A DNA stretch of 64,000 nt from JANQQC01 sp965262255. GTDB taxonomy: Bacteria > Pseudomonadota > Alphaproteobacteria > Caulobacterales > Hyphomonadaceae. A model generated the notes under the pieces. That model had not been told where the DNA came from and made no database searches. It was given only the letters and a program-made list of their open reading frames with translations. The stretch lies in assembly GCA_965262255.1 (NCBI GenBank), contig OZ253505.1, positions 1,302,001-1,366,000 of the forward strand, read 5' to 3'. The position numbers were made by a program, and so were the translations under genes. Shown piece by piece: positions 7,944-17,277 of this stretch (positions are counted from its first letter, which is position 1; every line of letters starts with the position of its first letter).

Positions 7944-10196
7944 TCATTCAGAATTTTTTAATAACCCTCCAAACCACTCAATTGCCGCTTCGCCTTCCTT
8001 CTTTATGATGCTGTTCAAATTCCGACTGTGTGCTAATGCATTTCGTAGTTCTGAAAGTTGTATAAACTTATTCGTTAAAATGTCTTTTCTTTCAAAAAAC
8101 TCCTCGAAATCACCCCAAAGTTTCTTCGATGTAACGATTTCTTCCAATTCCATTAGGTCTAAAAACTCCAGAAATTCACCCAGTGCCACATCCGATACCT
8201 TTTCTATAGTAACATTACTTCCGCCTTTGAGATATGAAGCACGGATTCTTTGCAGTATTTTTTCGTTTCCTAAGAAATGTCCTGGTATCGATTTAACATC
8301 ACCCTTTAAAATAAAATTAATGAAATTCCTGATCTTAAGTTCAGTCTCCTTAACATTTTTTTCGATAGATATAGTATCTGACTTTTCCTCAGTACTACTT
8401 ATATTTGAATCGTCAAAAATTATTTTATCCAAGCCTTTGAAAATACTATCCGACCGTTTAGAAAGAAATTCATTAAAATCTTCTACTGTGAACGGTTCGC
8501 GCTGCAAAATAGAAAAAGCGGAACTATCAATATAATGTGAGTAAAATATTTTCTTGAGTATTCCCGAATCATTTTCTTCTAGCAATCTGGGGATATACTC
8601 ATTTGGTAGTTTATCTCCAATCACAGCCCTATTTGACCTACTCAACAAAGGAGTTCTATTTAAAATTGAATCGCACAAGTGTTCCACTCGGTTCTCTTTT
8701 CCCCACGACTTGGGGATTATATGATGATCATCAATATCCCCACTACTAATTGCTTCACCCTCAAGCCAATCTTTAGCTCCGGACATTATCAAGATGTTAA
8801 ATATCGCTCGATAAATCGCAGAATTCTTTTTGGTTTCCCTCACCAAATCTATCTCACGATAAGTGTTCTTAAACTCTCTCACAAACTCTGGTTCCTGTTC
8901 GTCTTTTCTTAACCATTCCTGCATGGCTTTGAAATCGTGAGCCGTTGTAGACTCTACGGCACTAGAATACCGATTTCCAAAGACAGATGCCCAGTACCAC
9001 AATCTAATCTTGTAAGCGGATTTTAGGTGACTTTCTACTGAGAAATTCGCAACAGATCTACTGATAGAGGCAAACGCCGGTAAAATAGACGGATAAGGTA
9101 AATACTTTCTATCCACTACACCGTACTCATTTGGATGTCGTAAAATCTTAATAGCTTTTTCAAGTGAACAGACTGAATCGTCCCACAAGTTTCTGAACTC
9201 GCTTTCACTTTTTACCAGCGTCTCCTGTCCGAACGATCCATCCGGTAGACGAACAGATTTTACAACGTTAGGTTGAAGATAATATAAATATTTAGAGGAA
9301 CAATAATCTTGTTTTAATATCGACATTACCTGCAGTATATACACGTTCATTCTTTTAGTATCAACGAAACTTAACTTTTCTTTCACCTCACGAAACATGT
9401 GCTTGAGCTGTAATCCATTACGCTTCATAAGCGCATTTAACAAATCAAAAACGCTTAGAGGAGAACCTTTGCTATTTAACTGAGCGAATATATCGCATAC
9501 CTTATCAACTCCAATATCCTCATTTAATTCTATGAAAGAAACCTGATACTTTTGTAGTGTCTCACAAACCTCGTCTCTAAATTTTCCCAGATTAGGTAAA
9601 AAACTTTCGATGTTTTTATCTCTTTTGTTTGGCCTTTTTTCTATTTTTTCGTTGTGAAATTTCTCATATTCTTCAAGCCATTTTATAAAAGGATACACTC
9701 CCTGTCCAACAACGTTGAGAGGAAGTAAATGTCTTTCGAAAAGATATTCCTTGGAATTAAACAACTCAAGGTTTTTCTTCGTCATCCATTCATAATCAAA
9801 AGCATCATCTATTTGTTCATTTATAAATTTTTGAATGTTAATGAAAAACGTATAACGATGAGCTTTATTGGGAAAATTTTTTTCTGGGGAAAGAAAAGCG
9901 TAGTATATAGCAGTAAGTCGTTGTTGACCATCGAGTACAATATGTCTTTTGGTTGATTTGCCTTTGTGTCCGTAAATGTTTTCGCATTGTAGGGAACTAA
10001 TGTTCTTTTGATTTGCCTTCCAAAGGAGTAAACTGCCTATATAGTAGTCCGAAAAAATAGACCGCATAAGGTCTCTTACGTCGCCGGGTTCCCAAACAGT
10101 CTCTCTTTGGAAATCCGGAATAACATAATGTCCCTTGTTTAAATCTTCGATTAAACTGCTTAGGTGTACCCTATCGGCATTTTGAGCATTTTTCAT
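7944..10196 (-). CDS. DUF262-HNH (GmrSD-like) protein with a HEPN-like C-terminus
   Basis: A 750-residue protein. The DUF262 domain has PDFQRETVW at 27-35 and VLDGQQRLT at 87-95, the ParB/Srx-like nucleotide-binding motifs of the GmrS half of type IV restriction enzymes. An HNH-type centre follows at D490-H-H-I-I-P with the later N of LLSRSNRAV, the GmrD-like nuclease half. After a linker (about 590-615) comes a C-terminal helical domain with LRNALAHSR (717-725), the R-N-x3-H pattern of HEPN/Swt1-like ribonuclease or adapter domains. GmrSD cuts glucosylated hydroxymethylcytosine DNA; whether this protein does is inference. Composition is more AT-rich than its neighbours. It sits alone between thpR and tRNA-Thr, consistent with horizontal gain. 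Confidence 0.85.
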   Translation of the reverse strand: MKNAQNADRVHLSSLIEDLNKGHYVIPDFQRETVWEPGDVRDLMRSIFSDYYIGSLLLWKANQKNISSLQCENIYGHKGKSTKRHIVLDGQQRLTAIYYAFLSPEKNFPNKAHRYTFFINIQKFINEQIDDAFDYEWMTKKNLELFNSKEYLFERHLLPLNVVGQGVYPFIKWLEEYEKFHNEKIEKRPNKRDKNIESFLPNLGKFRDEVCETLQKYQVSFIELNEDIGVDKVCDIFAQLNSKGSPLSVFDLLNALMKRNGLQLKHMFREVKEKLSFVDTKRMNVYILQVMSILKQDYCSSKYLYYLQPNVVKSVRLPDGSFGQETLVKSESEFRNLWDDSVCSLEKAIKILRHPNEYGVVDRKYLPYPSILPAFASISRSVANFSVESHLKSAYKIRLWYWASVFGNRYSSAVESTTAHDFKAMQEWLRKDEQEPEFVREFKNTYREIDLVRETKKNSAIYRAIFNILIMSGAKDWLEGEAISSGDIDDHHIIPKSWGKENRVEHLCDSILNRTPLLSRSNRAVIGDKLPNEYIPRLLEENDSGILKKIFYSHYIDSSAFSILQREPFTVEDFNEFLSKRSDSIFKGLDKIIFDDSNISSTEEKSDTISIEKNVKETELKIRNFINFILKGDVKSIPGHFLGNEKILQRIRASYLKGGSNVTIEKVSDVALGEFLEFLDLMELEEIVTSKKLWGDFEEFFERKDILTNKFIQLSELRNALAHSRNLNSIIKKEGEAAIEWFGGLLKNSE

Positions 10197-10362
10197 ACTA
10201 AATTATTTCTTTCAATAGTTAGGTTCGGCAAGGGCTTCCGTCCTTGAAGTTTCAACTTTAGACAATTTTTTCAAGTCGTCTCGAATAGGGAGAACTTTTC
10301 GCGATTGTGTGTGCTTACCCTGAGAAGTGAATGGACTACTTGTTCGAAAACTGTTCACTTTT

Positions 10363-10438
10363 TGGTGCCGGTGAAGGGACTCGAACCCCCGACCCCATCA
10401 TTACGAATGACGTGCTCTACCAGCTGAGCTACACCGGC
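10363..10438 (-). tRNA. tRNA-Thr (anticodon CGT)
   Basis: The minus strand folds as a full cloverleaf of 76 nt including an encoded CCA (10363-10365). The acceptor stem is GCCGGTG/CACCGGC, the D stem GCTC/GAGC, the anticodon stem CGTCA/TGATG with loop TTCGTAA (anticodon CGT, reads ACG), and the T arm contains GGTTCGAGTCC. It lies 44 bp after hemY on the same strand. Confidence 0.97.
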
Positions 10439-10482
10439 TATTTTTTCCATATACTACCACCTAGATCAAATTGCAACCATTA

Positions 10483-11919
10483 TCAGACTTTTTCTACCTC
10501 TTCAACGGGATAATCTACCGGTGCCGCAATCTCCTCGCTTTTCTTTTCTTCTATAACCTCGCTCACCTCTGGCGTGGGAGTTGATAGCTTCCCAACATCT
10601 AACTCTTCACTGTATCTCTCATAACGCGGATGAATGAGTTCCGCTCTCTCTCCAAATACATAGACCAGTCTTGTCCATTCCTCCAAACCATATTCAAAAG
10701 CATTCCCGTCTGCATCTAAATCCGACCAATCCGCTTCTCTTGGCGCTGTTGCCGCCGTGCTAATCCAATGCGTTGCCTCATCGGTGTCTTGTTTTCCAGT
10801 ATGCGCTTTCGCGAGCAAAAGACATGTCCTAGTAGTCTTTTTCTCTTCCACCAATTCCCCTAGTATGCCTATTGCTTCTTCCCAATTCGCTTGCGTTATC
10901 GCTTTTTCTGCTCCTAGAATGCGACTTTCACGATGATCAGGATTGGCATCAATCAACATATCTACTCGAGGATTCTTTTCATCCGAGGCTTTACGTCCTT
11001 CAATGCTACAAAACAATTTTGATAGAGCAGGATGAGGTCGCGATTTCCACGCTTCTGTCAGAATGCGTTCCGCTTCCTTCTGTTTTCCGTCCTCGTTCAA
11101 CAATTTCGCTCCGTACCAAGCAGCTACTGGAAATTCCGAACAAAGCTTACTCGCCTCTTGTAAAATTTTCTGAGCACCGACCCTTTCCTGCCCTTCTTCC
11201 GTCGCCTGAGCAGTCATTAAAACCGAACGTTGTCGATTAGCGACATCTGTCGCCACGTATCCTCTCTTCTCTCCCACCTCCAAAGTTTCAAGCGCCTCAG
11301 CCCAAAGTCCGTCTTTGACCTGAGTTTCAAAAAGTATATCAAACGGCCATTTTGATTGCGATTTCAGTTTCAAAGCACTTTTAAGTCGGTTTTTTGCCTC
11401 TTTAGCATCTCCGCGCTTATCGGCAGCCTTCGCCGCGCCTCGCAATCCAACAATCTGCCCGCCCGACAACACTGTAAGCAATTCCCAATTTTTCTCAGCC
11501 GCTCGCCAATCTCCAATTGCCTCCGCTACTCGAGCTTCTAGCATGAGTCTTAGACGATCGTTATCAGCATATTTCATTCCAATACGAGCATATCGTTGTG
11601 CCGTCGGTAAATCACCACCTTCGATAGCCAGTATTCCTTGCGTTACAGCATCGTTGGCTCTCGATGCCCGGCTGCGACTTCTTTGTCGATCCAACTTTCT
11701 CGGCAAAGAAATCAAGAAACCAGTCAACCAAACTAAGAATGTAACGAGACCGCCAAACAAAAGCAGAAACACACCTGCTATGGCAAGATTCATCTCGATC
11801 ACGGTACCTTCGCCGAGATTGACACTGACTTGGCCTGGCCTCGACCAAGCCCAAGCAATAGCGAGTAAAGACCCTAGTGAAATTACAAGAATGAAAAGGA
11901 AATACAAAGTCCGCCGCAT
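10483..11919 (-). CDS. hemY: HemY-type TPR membrane protein of the haem cluster
   Basis: Inner-membrane protein with two N-terminal transmembrane segments (about 5-24 and 42-66 from the chosen start), followed by TPR-like helical repeats and an acidic C-terminus rich in E, V and P. This is the HemY_N family protein found at the end of hemCD clusters in proteobacteria; it is not the oxygen-dependent protoporphyrinogen oxidase that shares the name. The start is placed at the ATG at 11919 (MRRTLYFLF), giving 478 residues, because the upstream open frame overlaps the mitofilin gene and lacks membrane character. It follows that gene by 8 bp. Its exact role in haem synthesis is unresolved in the family. 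Confidence 0.85.
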   Translation of the reverse strand: MRRTLYFLFILVISLGSLLAIAWAWSRPGQVSVNLGEGTVIEMNLAIAGVFLLLFGGLVTFLVWLTGFLISLPRKLDRQRSRSRASRANDAVTQGILAIEGGDLPTAQRYARIGMKYADNDRLRLMLEARVAEAIGDWRAAEKNWELLTVLSGGQIVGLRGAAKAADKRGDAKEAKNRLKSALKLKSQSKWPFDILFETQVKDGLWAEALETLEVGEKRGYVATDVANRQRSVLMTAQATEEGQERVGAQKILQEASKLCSEFPVAAWYGAKLLNEDGKQKEAERILTEAWKSRPHPALSKLFCSIEGRKASDEKNPRVDMLIDANPDHRESRILGAEKAITQANWEEAIGILGELVEEKKTTRTCLLLAKAHTGKQDTDEATHWISTAATAPREADWSDLDADGNAFEYGLEEWTRLVYVFGERAELIHPRYERYSEELDVGKLSTPTPEVSEVIEEKKSEEIAAPVDYPVEEVEKV

Positions 11920-11927
11920 GATAACAA

Positions 11928-13151
11928 CTATCTCTGCGCGTTTACTAGGTCTTGGCGTAGCAACTCTATTGAGGCCTCTACTGTTACCCGGTCCTGTGCC
12001 AATTCCATCCACTTTGCAAAAGCCGGATCTGGATACTCTTTCAAAATCTCCAAAGTAGCAATCAAATTTCCTGAATCCATGAATTCAGACGCTAAGGTTA
12101 GTCGTTCAACCAGCGACGATTGCGAAATGTCTGCTGTCACCCGTACGCCATCCCCGAAAACCTTAGTCAACCAATTCAAATCGCTTCGGGCCGGCTTCAA
12201 CTCGTTCGCCATCGCAACACTTTTTGCTTTCTCGAAACTTGTTTGTAGCTCCGCAAACGTTACCACCCCATTTTTCGCGAAGGGTTTCAGAGCAACAAGT
12301 CCGGGATGAGTAGGAATAACCTGTTCTAGTTTTGCGTATTGATAATCGAATGACTCACCTCGCCTTGTCATCGACTCTATGCTTACAATCGCCATGGCTA
12401 CATCGGATTGATCTACTGAATCAACGACTGAAGAATTAGATTTATTGGCTAACCCCGAACTGCGGAGTTCCTCTAGTTCGGCCCTTAACTCATTTCGAAT
12501 TTCGTTTATAGCGCGGACATTGTCATCTATTCGCGTTCGTAGCGACTTCAAACGTTCAACTTCTACACCAAATGCCTTTACCGAATTTTCAACCGAACTA
12601 AACCGATCTCTCAAATCTGTCAGTACTCCCTCCTGAACACTGTTTGCTTCCCCACTTACCGCGAAAGGAATTTGTTCAATTTGTTCTAACCTCCGGACTA
12701 TGTCATCAATAACTTCTACATCCGGAGAGTTACGGAGATCCATACGAACATTCTCTATTTGCTCCCGTAAAGCAGATAACTCACCTGATAGTCGCAAGTC
12801 TTTACGAGTCTGCTTGGTTGCCTGTTCATTCAGACGTGTTTCGAGTAAGCCCCCAAAATCCTCAAGTTCCCTAGACAGTGTCGCTAACTTGGTTTCACTC
12901 TCCTCTATCGAAACAACAATCTCCGTAAGTTCTTCAGAATGGTCAGGTATAGACGAAGTCAGGACGTAATTCTGGGTCCAATAAATGTACGCTGCTACCG
13001 AACCTACACCGCCTATGGCTAAAACAAATACGAAACCCAAAACCTTACCTAACCAACCACCTAATTTACCATTAGGTTTGGTAGATGCACGTTTGGCCTT
13101 CTTGGCATTCTCCGGCAAACTGCCGTCTTTATGATCCTCTTGATCACTCAT
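11928..13151 (-). CDS. Alphaproteobacterial mitofilin/Mic60-like membrane protein
   Basis: A 407-residue protein: a charged lysine-rich N-terminus, one transmembrane helix at about 34-56, a long heptad-rich coiled coil (about 70-235), and a C-terminal helical mitofilin-type domain ending with W-M-E-L-A-Q-D-R. This layout, and the place between hemD and hemY, match the alphaproteobacterial homologues of Mic60 that shape intracytoplasmic membranes. In gammaproteobacteria the same slot holds HemX. The call of Mic60 rather than HemX rests on the C-terminal domain pattern. Confidence 0.75.
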   Translation of the reverse strand: MSDQEDHKDGSLPENAKKAKRASTKPNGKLGGWLGKVLGFVFVLAIGGVGSVAAYIYWTQNYVLTSSIPDHSEELTEIVVSIEESETKLATLSRELEDFGGLLETRLNEQATKQTRKDLRLSGELSALREQIENVRMDLRNSPDVEVIDDIVRRLEQIEQIPFAVSGEANSVQEGVLTDLRDRFSSVENSVKAFGVEVERLKSLRTRIDDNVRAINEIRNELRAELEELRSSGLANKSNSSVVDSVDQSDVAMAIVSIESMTRRGESFDYQYAKLEQVIPTHPGLVALKPFAKNGVVTFAELQTSFEKAKSVAMANELKPARSDLNWLTKVFGDGVRVTADISQSSLVERLTLASEFMDSGNLIATLEILKEYPDPAFAKWMELAQDRVTVEASIELLRQDLVNAQR

Positions 13152-13203
13152 TTTTCTAACTCGCTCCTCAATACAACTGCCGCATTATACCACGTCCGCC
13201 GAA

Positions 13204-13911
13204 TCAATCACAAAATTCGGGCAAAGTTAAGACTTTCACCATAGCATCGTCTGTTGGTTTTTCCGCTACCCAAATACTTCTGAAACCAACACGTCTTAAA
13301 TTCGAAACAATGTTTTCTGACAACCCGATAATTCTAACGTCTTTCTTTTCCCTAGAATCTTGTATATCCAGAAACGCCAGTACAGCCTCAGTAGAATAAA
13401 ACATTACGACGCAATTGTCAGACTGCAGAGCATCTGATGCCTTCTTCGACAATTTTTGCTTGCGCTCTGTAGTGTAGCAGTCCACCATCTGAGCAGTGTA
13501 TCCCCGATCTTGCAGCATCTCGGTAATTCCATAGGCTGTTCTTGTATTTGTAGGATGAAGAACCAAACCTTCGCTAGGATCAATGTTCTTCTCCAATAGA
13601 CCCACAAACTCATTGGCACCGCCCTGGGACGATGCTAGAACCGTCCAGCCCAATTCTTCGGCCACCGCTTGGGTCGCCGCGCCTATACTATAGACTCTTG
13701 AATCTCGCCTATCTGTTAACTGAGCATAAGACCTAACACCATTCTCACTAGTAAATATTGTAACGGCTGGATCGATCGGTATCTCCGCTTTTGCGGCAAA
13801 TTTCACTGTTAACAAAGGAGAGGCAATGGGTTTAACACCTATCTCCTTTAATTTTGTCACAGTCTTATAAACCCCCGGGGAGGTACGAGTGACAATCACC
13901 GGAAAAGTCAT
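13204..13911 (-). CDS. hemD: Uroporphyrinogen-III synthase
   Basis: Cyclises hydroxymethylbilane with inversion of ring D to give uroporphyrinogen III. The 235-residue product has the bilobal HemD pattern, with TRTSPG near the N-terminus, FTSENGVRSY around 54-63 and MFYSTEAVLAF around 171-181. Sequence conservation in this family is weak, so the position directly after hemC, with an ATGA overlap (13908-13911), is the main support. Confidence 0.9.
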   Translation of the reverse strand: MTFPVIVTRTSPGVYKTVTKLKEIGVKPIASPLLTVKFAAKAEIPIDPAVTIFTSENGVRSYAQLTDRRDSRVYSIGAATQAVAEELGWTVLASSQGGANEFVGLLEKNIDPSEGLVLHPTNTRTAYGITEMLQDRGYTAQMVDCYTTERKQKLSKKASDALQSDNCVVMFYSTEAVLAFLDIQDSREKKDVRIIGLSENIVSNLRRVGFRSIWVAEKPTDDAMVKVLTLPEFCD

Positions 13912-14846
13912 AGATTTTTGACCTTCTTAATGATCGCTTCTGCTTTGCTCTTCAGGTCTAAACCAACTTTTAATCCAGCTTCCTCAAACTCCGACACATC
14001 TGCACCGTGCGGAATTCTGACTTCTGATAGCCATTTCTTCGTGCCATCAACCTCTAACACTTCTCCTCTTAATACCCAACTGGTCTCTTCCTTAAACAGA
14101 TGCCCTGCGATCGGCGTTCTACAATCCCCGTCTAAAACTTTAAGCATCGACCTTTCTGCCGTAGCTGCAAAGACTGTTTCGTTAATCGATATCGCACCAA
14201 GTGACTCTTCTAAAGCACCGTTCAGCTTCGTCTCCAGTACAGTCACAGCAATAATCCCTTGACCACACGCTGGTAACATTTCCTTCAGTGGGATCGGCGT
14301 TCCGATATTCTTCACACTCAACCGATTCAATCCTGCCTTCGCTAAAATCGTTGCATCAACTTTTCCTGACTTAAGCTTTCTTAATCGTGTTTGGACGTTC
14401 CCACGAAATGTGACGACTTTAATATCGGGACGCTTAGATAACAATTGAGCCTCTCGGCGCAAACTGGATGTTCCCACTACTGCCCCATGTGGAAGATCTT
14501 TGAAGTCCTTACACTGCTCGCTTAGAAAAACATCTCTCGCATCTTCCCGTTCTAGAACTGCTAACATTACCTGCCCATCAGGTAACAAACCGGGCATATC
14601 TTTTAGCGAGTGAACTCCAATATCGACATGGCCTTCGCTAACCGCGTGATCGATTTCCTTCGTAAACAAGCCTTTACCTCCGGCTTCCGATAGACGTTCC
14701 GTCAAGAGTCGATCGCCGAGAGTCGTGAATTTTACGATTTCAGTTCGAATTCTCCTGTTCGAGGCTTTGCTAAGAGCTTGGGCAACACTCTCTGCTTGCA
14801 AAACAGCAAGAGGAGAGCCTCTGGTGCCAATTCTAACAGTCAACAT
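13908..14846 (-). CDS. hemC: Porphobilinogen deaminase (hydroxymethylbilane synthase)
   Basis: Joins four porphobilinogens into hydroxymethylbilane. Clear HemC motifs: IGTRGSPLAVLQAE at 5-18, HSLKDMP near 79-85, GTSSLRREAQL near 126-136, FRGNVQTRL, and the dipyrromethane cofactor cysteine in GDCRTPIAGH. It has 312 residues, the normal length. It is the first gene of the minus-strand cluster hemC-hemD-mitofilin-hemY and is divergent from the DUF885 lipoprotein gene. Confidence 0.97.
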   Translation of the reverse strand: MLTVRIGTRGSPLAVLQAESVAQALSKASNRRIRTEIVKFTTLGDRLLTERLSEAGGKGLFTKEIDHAVSEGHVDIGVHSLKDMPGLLPDGQVMLAVLEREDARDVFLSEQCKDFKDLPHGAVVGTSSLRREAQLLSKRPDIKVVTFRGNVQTRLRKLKSGKVDATILAKAGLNRLSVKNIGTPIPLKEMLPACGQGIIAVTVLETKLNGALEESLGAISINETVFAATAERSMLKVLDGDCRTPIAGHLFKEETSWVLRGEVLEVDGTKKWLSEVRIPHGADVSEFEEAGLKVGLDLKSKAEAIIKKVKNL

Positions 14847-15128
14847 TTTTGTTTTGGCTCTCTCTTTGTAAATCTCTAATCTGTTGCAATTTATGGCGCT
14901 TGACAGTGCAGAAAGCTAATTAAATGCGAACAACAATGACTCACTGGAATACTAATAATTTCCATCTGCACCAAAAACGCACTAGGAATTTCGCTCTATT
15001 TGAAGGCATATCTCTCAAGATATATATGTTTTAGTAAAAAGAACTTCCAACAAAAGTGTTGACCTAATATACTAGAGTGGTTAAAAATAATTATTCTTGC
15101 TCAGAATATACAACACTTGGAGTTCTCC

Positions 15129-16985
15129 ATGAGAATTTTCGTTTCGTCCGTTATCGCGCTTTTTGCGATCGTCGCCTGTTCCAGTACAAACATGTCTATG
15201 TCCGACATGGCGTTCTGGCAATCGAAAAAAGAACAGCCAGAAAGTCTCACTGCTTGGCTCGACGAACAATATGAAATGGAGCTGCAGTTTAGTCCTATCC
15301 AACTTACTTTCTTGGGCCGAAAAGACCAAAATAATTCGTTAGGAGAGTTCAATATAAAGGCCTATAAGAAGGCCGCAAAGTGGAAGAGAAATTCTGTCAA
15401 GAAAATGGAAAGATTGTTTGACTACGAGTCATTGTCTCCCGAAGACAAGATATCTTACGATGTATGGAAATATCAATCAAAACAAGACTCAGCAGGGATG
15501 CCGTTTATTTACAACGGATTCACTTTCGATCAGATGAATGGTGCGCAAAGTTTCGTACCGACGTTCCTAATCAATTTCCATAAAGTTGACGATCGATCCG
15601 ATATGGAGGCGTACATATCTAGAATCATAGATGTCGAACCTCGAATGAATGAACTTTTAGAAATTGCGCGAGAAGCGGCAGAGCGTGGTGTCGTAACACC
15701 AGGTTTTGCACTAGACGGCGTAATGGAACAATCAAAAGCAATCATAACCGGACAACCTTTTGATGGAAAAGACGAAGATAGTGATATCTGGGCCGACATC
15801 AAAATGGAAATTAACAATTTGCTTGAAAGTGAAAAAATAGACGAGTCGGAAGCTGAAGAGCTCCGAACGAATGCGAAGTATGCCCTAAAAATGCACTTCT
15901 TGCCCGCGTACCAAAGTATTATTGCTTGGGCGCAAGACGAACGGGTTAAATCTCCAGAAGTAAACTCCGGTGTCGCTAGTCAACCCAATGGAAAAGCATT
16001 CTATAACTATCGAGTTGCAAACCAAACTACAACCTCTTTGACTGCCGATGAGGTTCATGAAATCGGACTCGCGGAGGTCGCACGAATTCGCGCCGAAATG
16101 GAAGCCATTAAACGATCAGTTGGCTTTAGAGGTAGCTTAAAAGACTTCTTTACGGAATTACGCGATGATAAGGACAACGAGAGATACTATTATCCGAACA
16201 CTGACGAGGGGCGCAAAGGCTATATTGATGATGCTACCGCAGCTATCGACAGGATTGAAGCTGAGTTACCTAACTTTTTCGGCATTCTTCCCAAGGCGGC
16301 TCTAATAGTAAAACGTGTGGAACCCTTCCGTGAAAGAGATGGAGCCGCTCAACATTATTTCTCAGGTACTCCTGATGGATCGCGTCCCGGCATTTACTAT
16401 GCTCACCTGTCTGACATGAAGGCTATGCCTAAGCGAGAACTCGAAGTCATCGCTTACCATGAAGGCCTTCCCGGGCATCATATGCAGATTTCGATTGCTC
16501 AAGAGTTAGAGGGGGTACCTAAGTTTAGAACTCAGGCAGGATTTACAGCCTACACTGAAGGTTGGGCTCTATATTCTGAAAAACTGGCAAAAGAAATCCC
16601 CGGGACATTTAGAGATCCTTATTCAGATTTCGGAAGGCTTGGATCAGAGATTTGGCGAGCTATTCGATTGGTTGTTGATACAGGCTTACACGCAAAAGGC
16701 TGGACGGAAGAAGAAGCTATAGCTTATTTTCTAGACAATGCCGCCATCACAGAAGCGCAAGCAAAATCCGAGGTCCAACGCTATATCGTTATGCCTGGAC
16801 AGGCTCTTGCATACAAAATCGGTATGATCCATATTCAAGATTTACGGGCGAAAGCGGAGAAGGCTCTCGGCGGTAAGTTCGACATCAGAGAGTTTCACGA
16901 TACTGTACTCGGTGGTGGCGCTATGCCGTTAGACGTTCTTGAACGAAGAGTCGATAATTGGATTGCAGATACAATATCTATGTGA
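15129..16985 (+). CDS. DUF885 family lipoprotein (predicted metalloprotease)
   Basis: Exported protein of about 618 residues with a signal peptide ending in a lipobox (IVAC), so probably anchored to a membrane. The DUF885 core carries the zinc-site pattern YHEGLPGHHMQ (HE-x4-HH-type) and, downstream, the conserved AYTEGWALYSE. Family members look like metallopeptidases, but a substrate is unknown. The ATG at 15129 is chosen because GGAG lies seven bases upstream; the TTG twelve bases earlier overlaps that site. A TTGACC (15059) and a TAAAAA about 17 bp later could be its promoter. Confidence 0.85.
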   Translation: MRIFVSSVIALFAIVACSSTNMSMSDMAFWQSKKEQPESLTAWLDEQYEMELQFSPIQLTFLGRKDQNNSLGEFNIKAYKKAAKWKRNSVKKMERLFDYESLSPEDKISYDVWKYQSKQDSAGMPFIYNGFTFDQMNGAQSFVPTFLINFHKVDDRSDMEAYISRIIDVEPRMNELLEIAREAAERGVVTPGFALDGVMEQSKAIITGQPFDGKDEDSDIWADIKMEINNLLESEKIDESEAEELRTNAKYALKMHFLPAYQSIIAWAQDERVKSPEVNSGVASQPNGKAFYNYRVANQTTTSLTADEVHEIGLAEVARIRAEMEAIKRSVGFRGSLKDFFTELRDDKDNERYYYPNTDEGRKGYIDDATAAIDRIEAELPNFFGILPKAALIVKRVEPFRERDGAAQHYFSGTPDGSRPGIYYAHLSDMKAMPKRELEVIAYHEGLPGHHMQISIAQELEGVPKFRTQAGFTAYTEGWALYSEKLAKEIPGTFRDPYSDFGRLGSEIWRAIRLVVDTGLHAKGWTEEEAIAYFLDNAAITEAQAKSEVQRYIVMPGQALAYKIGMIHIQDLRAKAEKALGGKFDIREFHDTVLGGGAMPLDVLERRVDNWIADTISM

Positions 16986-17277
16986 CCAGTTTGAACAGTC
17001 ATTTGGCAAACTTATTTCACTTGGGAAATTTTTATATCCGTTTTGGATTATCGAAAAGTTCTTTACTCGTTGGCGAAGGCTTATTGAATCCTTCTTTTGC
17101 TACGTCAAAGGAGGCTCAGTATTGTGAGAGGCAAAATGAGCAACATTTTTCTGTTCAAGACTTCCGTCACCGTTCAAATTTGACAGATTTGGTTTGGGCA
17201 GTCGTTCCTTAATTCTCTCTCGAGTAGTTGCTGCAGAATTGTGTTCTAGCACTGCAATTTAGGGGCGGTATACTTCA

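Noticed and set aside
8005..8535. 176-codon plus-strand frame inside the DUF262-HNH gene
   Set aside because: Antisense shadow; composition is unlike a protein and the minus-strand gene has clear motifs.
10331..10513. Plus-strand open frame over tRNA-Thr containing GAGEGTRTPD
   Set aside because: Well-known false protein produced by reading a tRNA gene on the opposite strand; the tRNA fold is complete.
10483..11919. Protoporphyrinogen oxidase HemY
   Set aside because: The protein has two membrane helices and TPR-like repeats and lacks an FAD-binding GxGxxG; the name collision is historical.
16939..17212. Short overlapping frames between the DUF885 gene and tsaD
   Set aside because: No start signals, no family match and frames interrupted; treated as non-coding.
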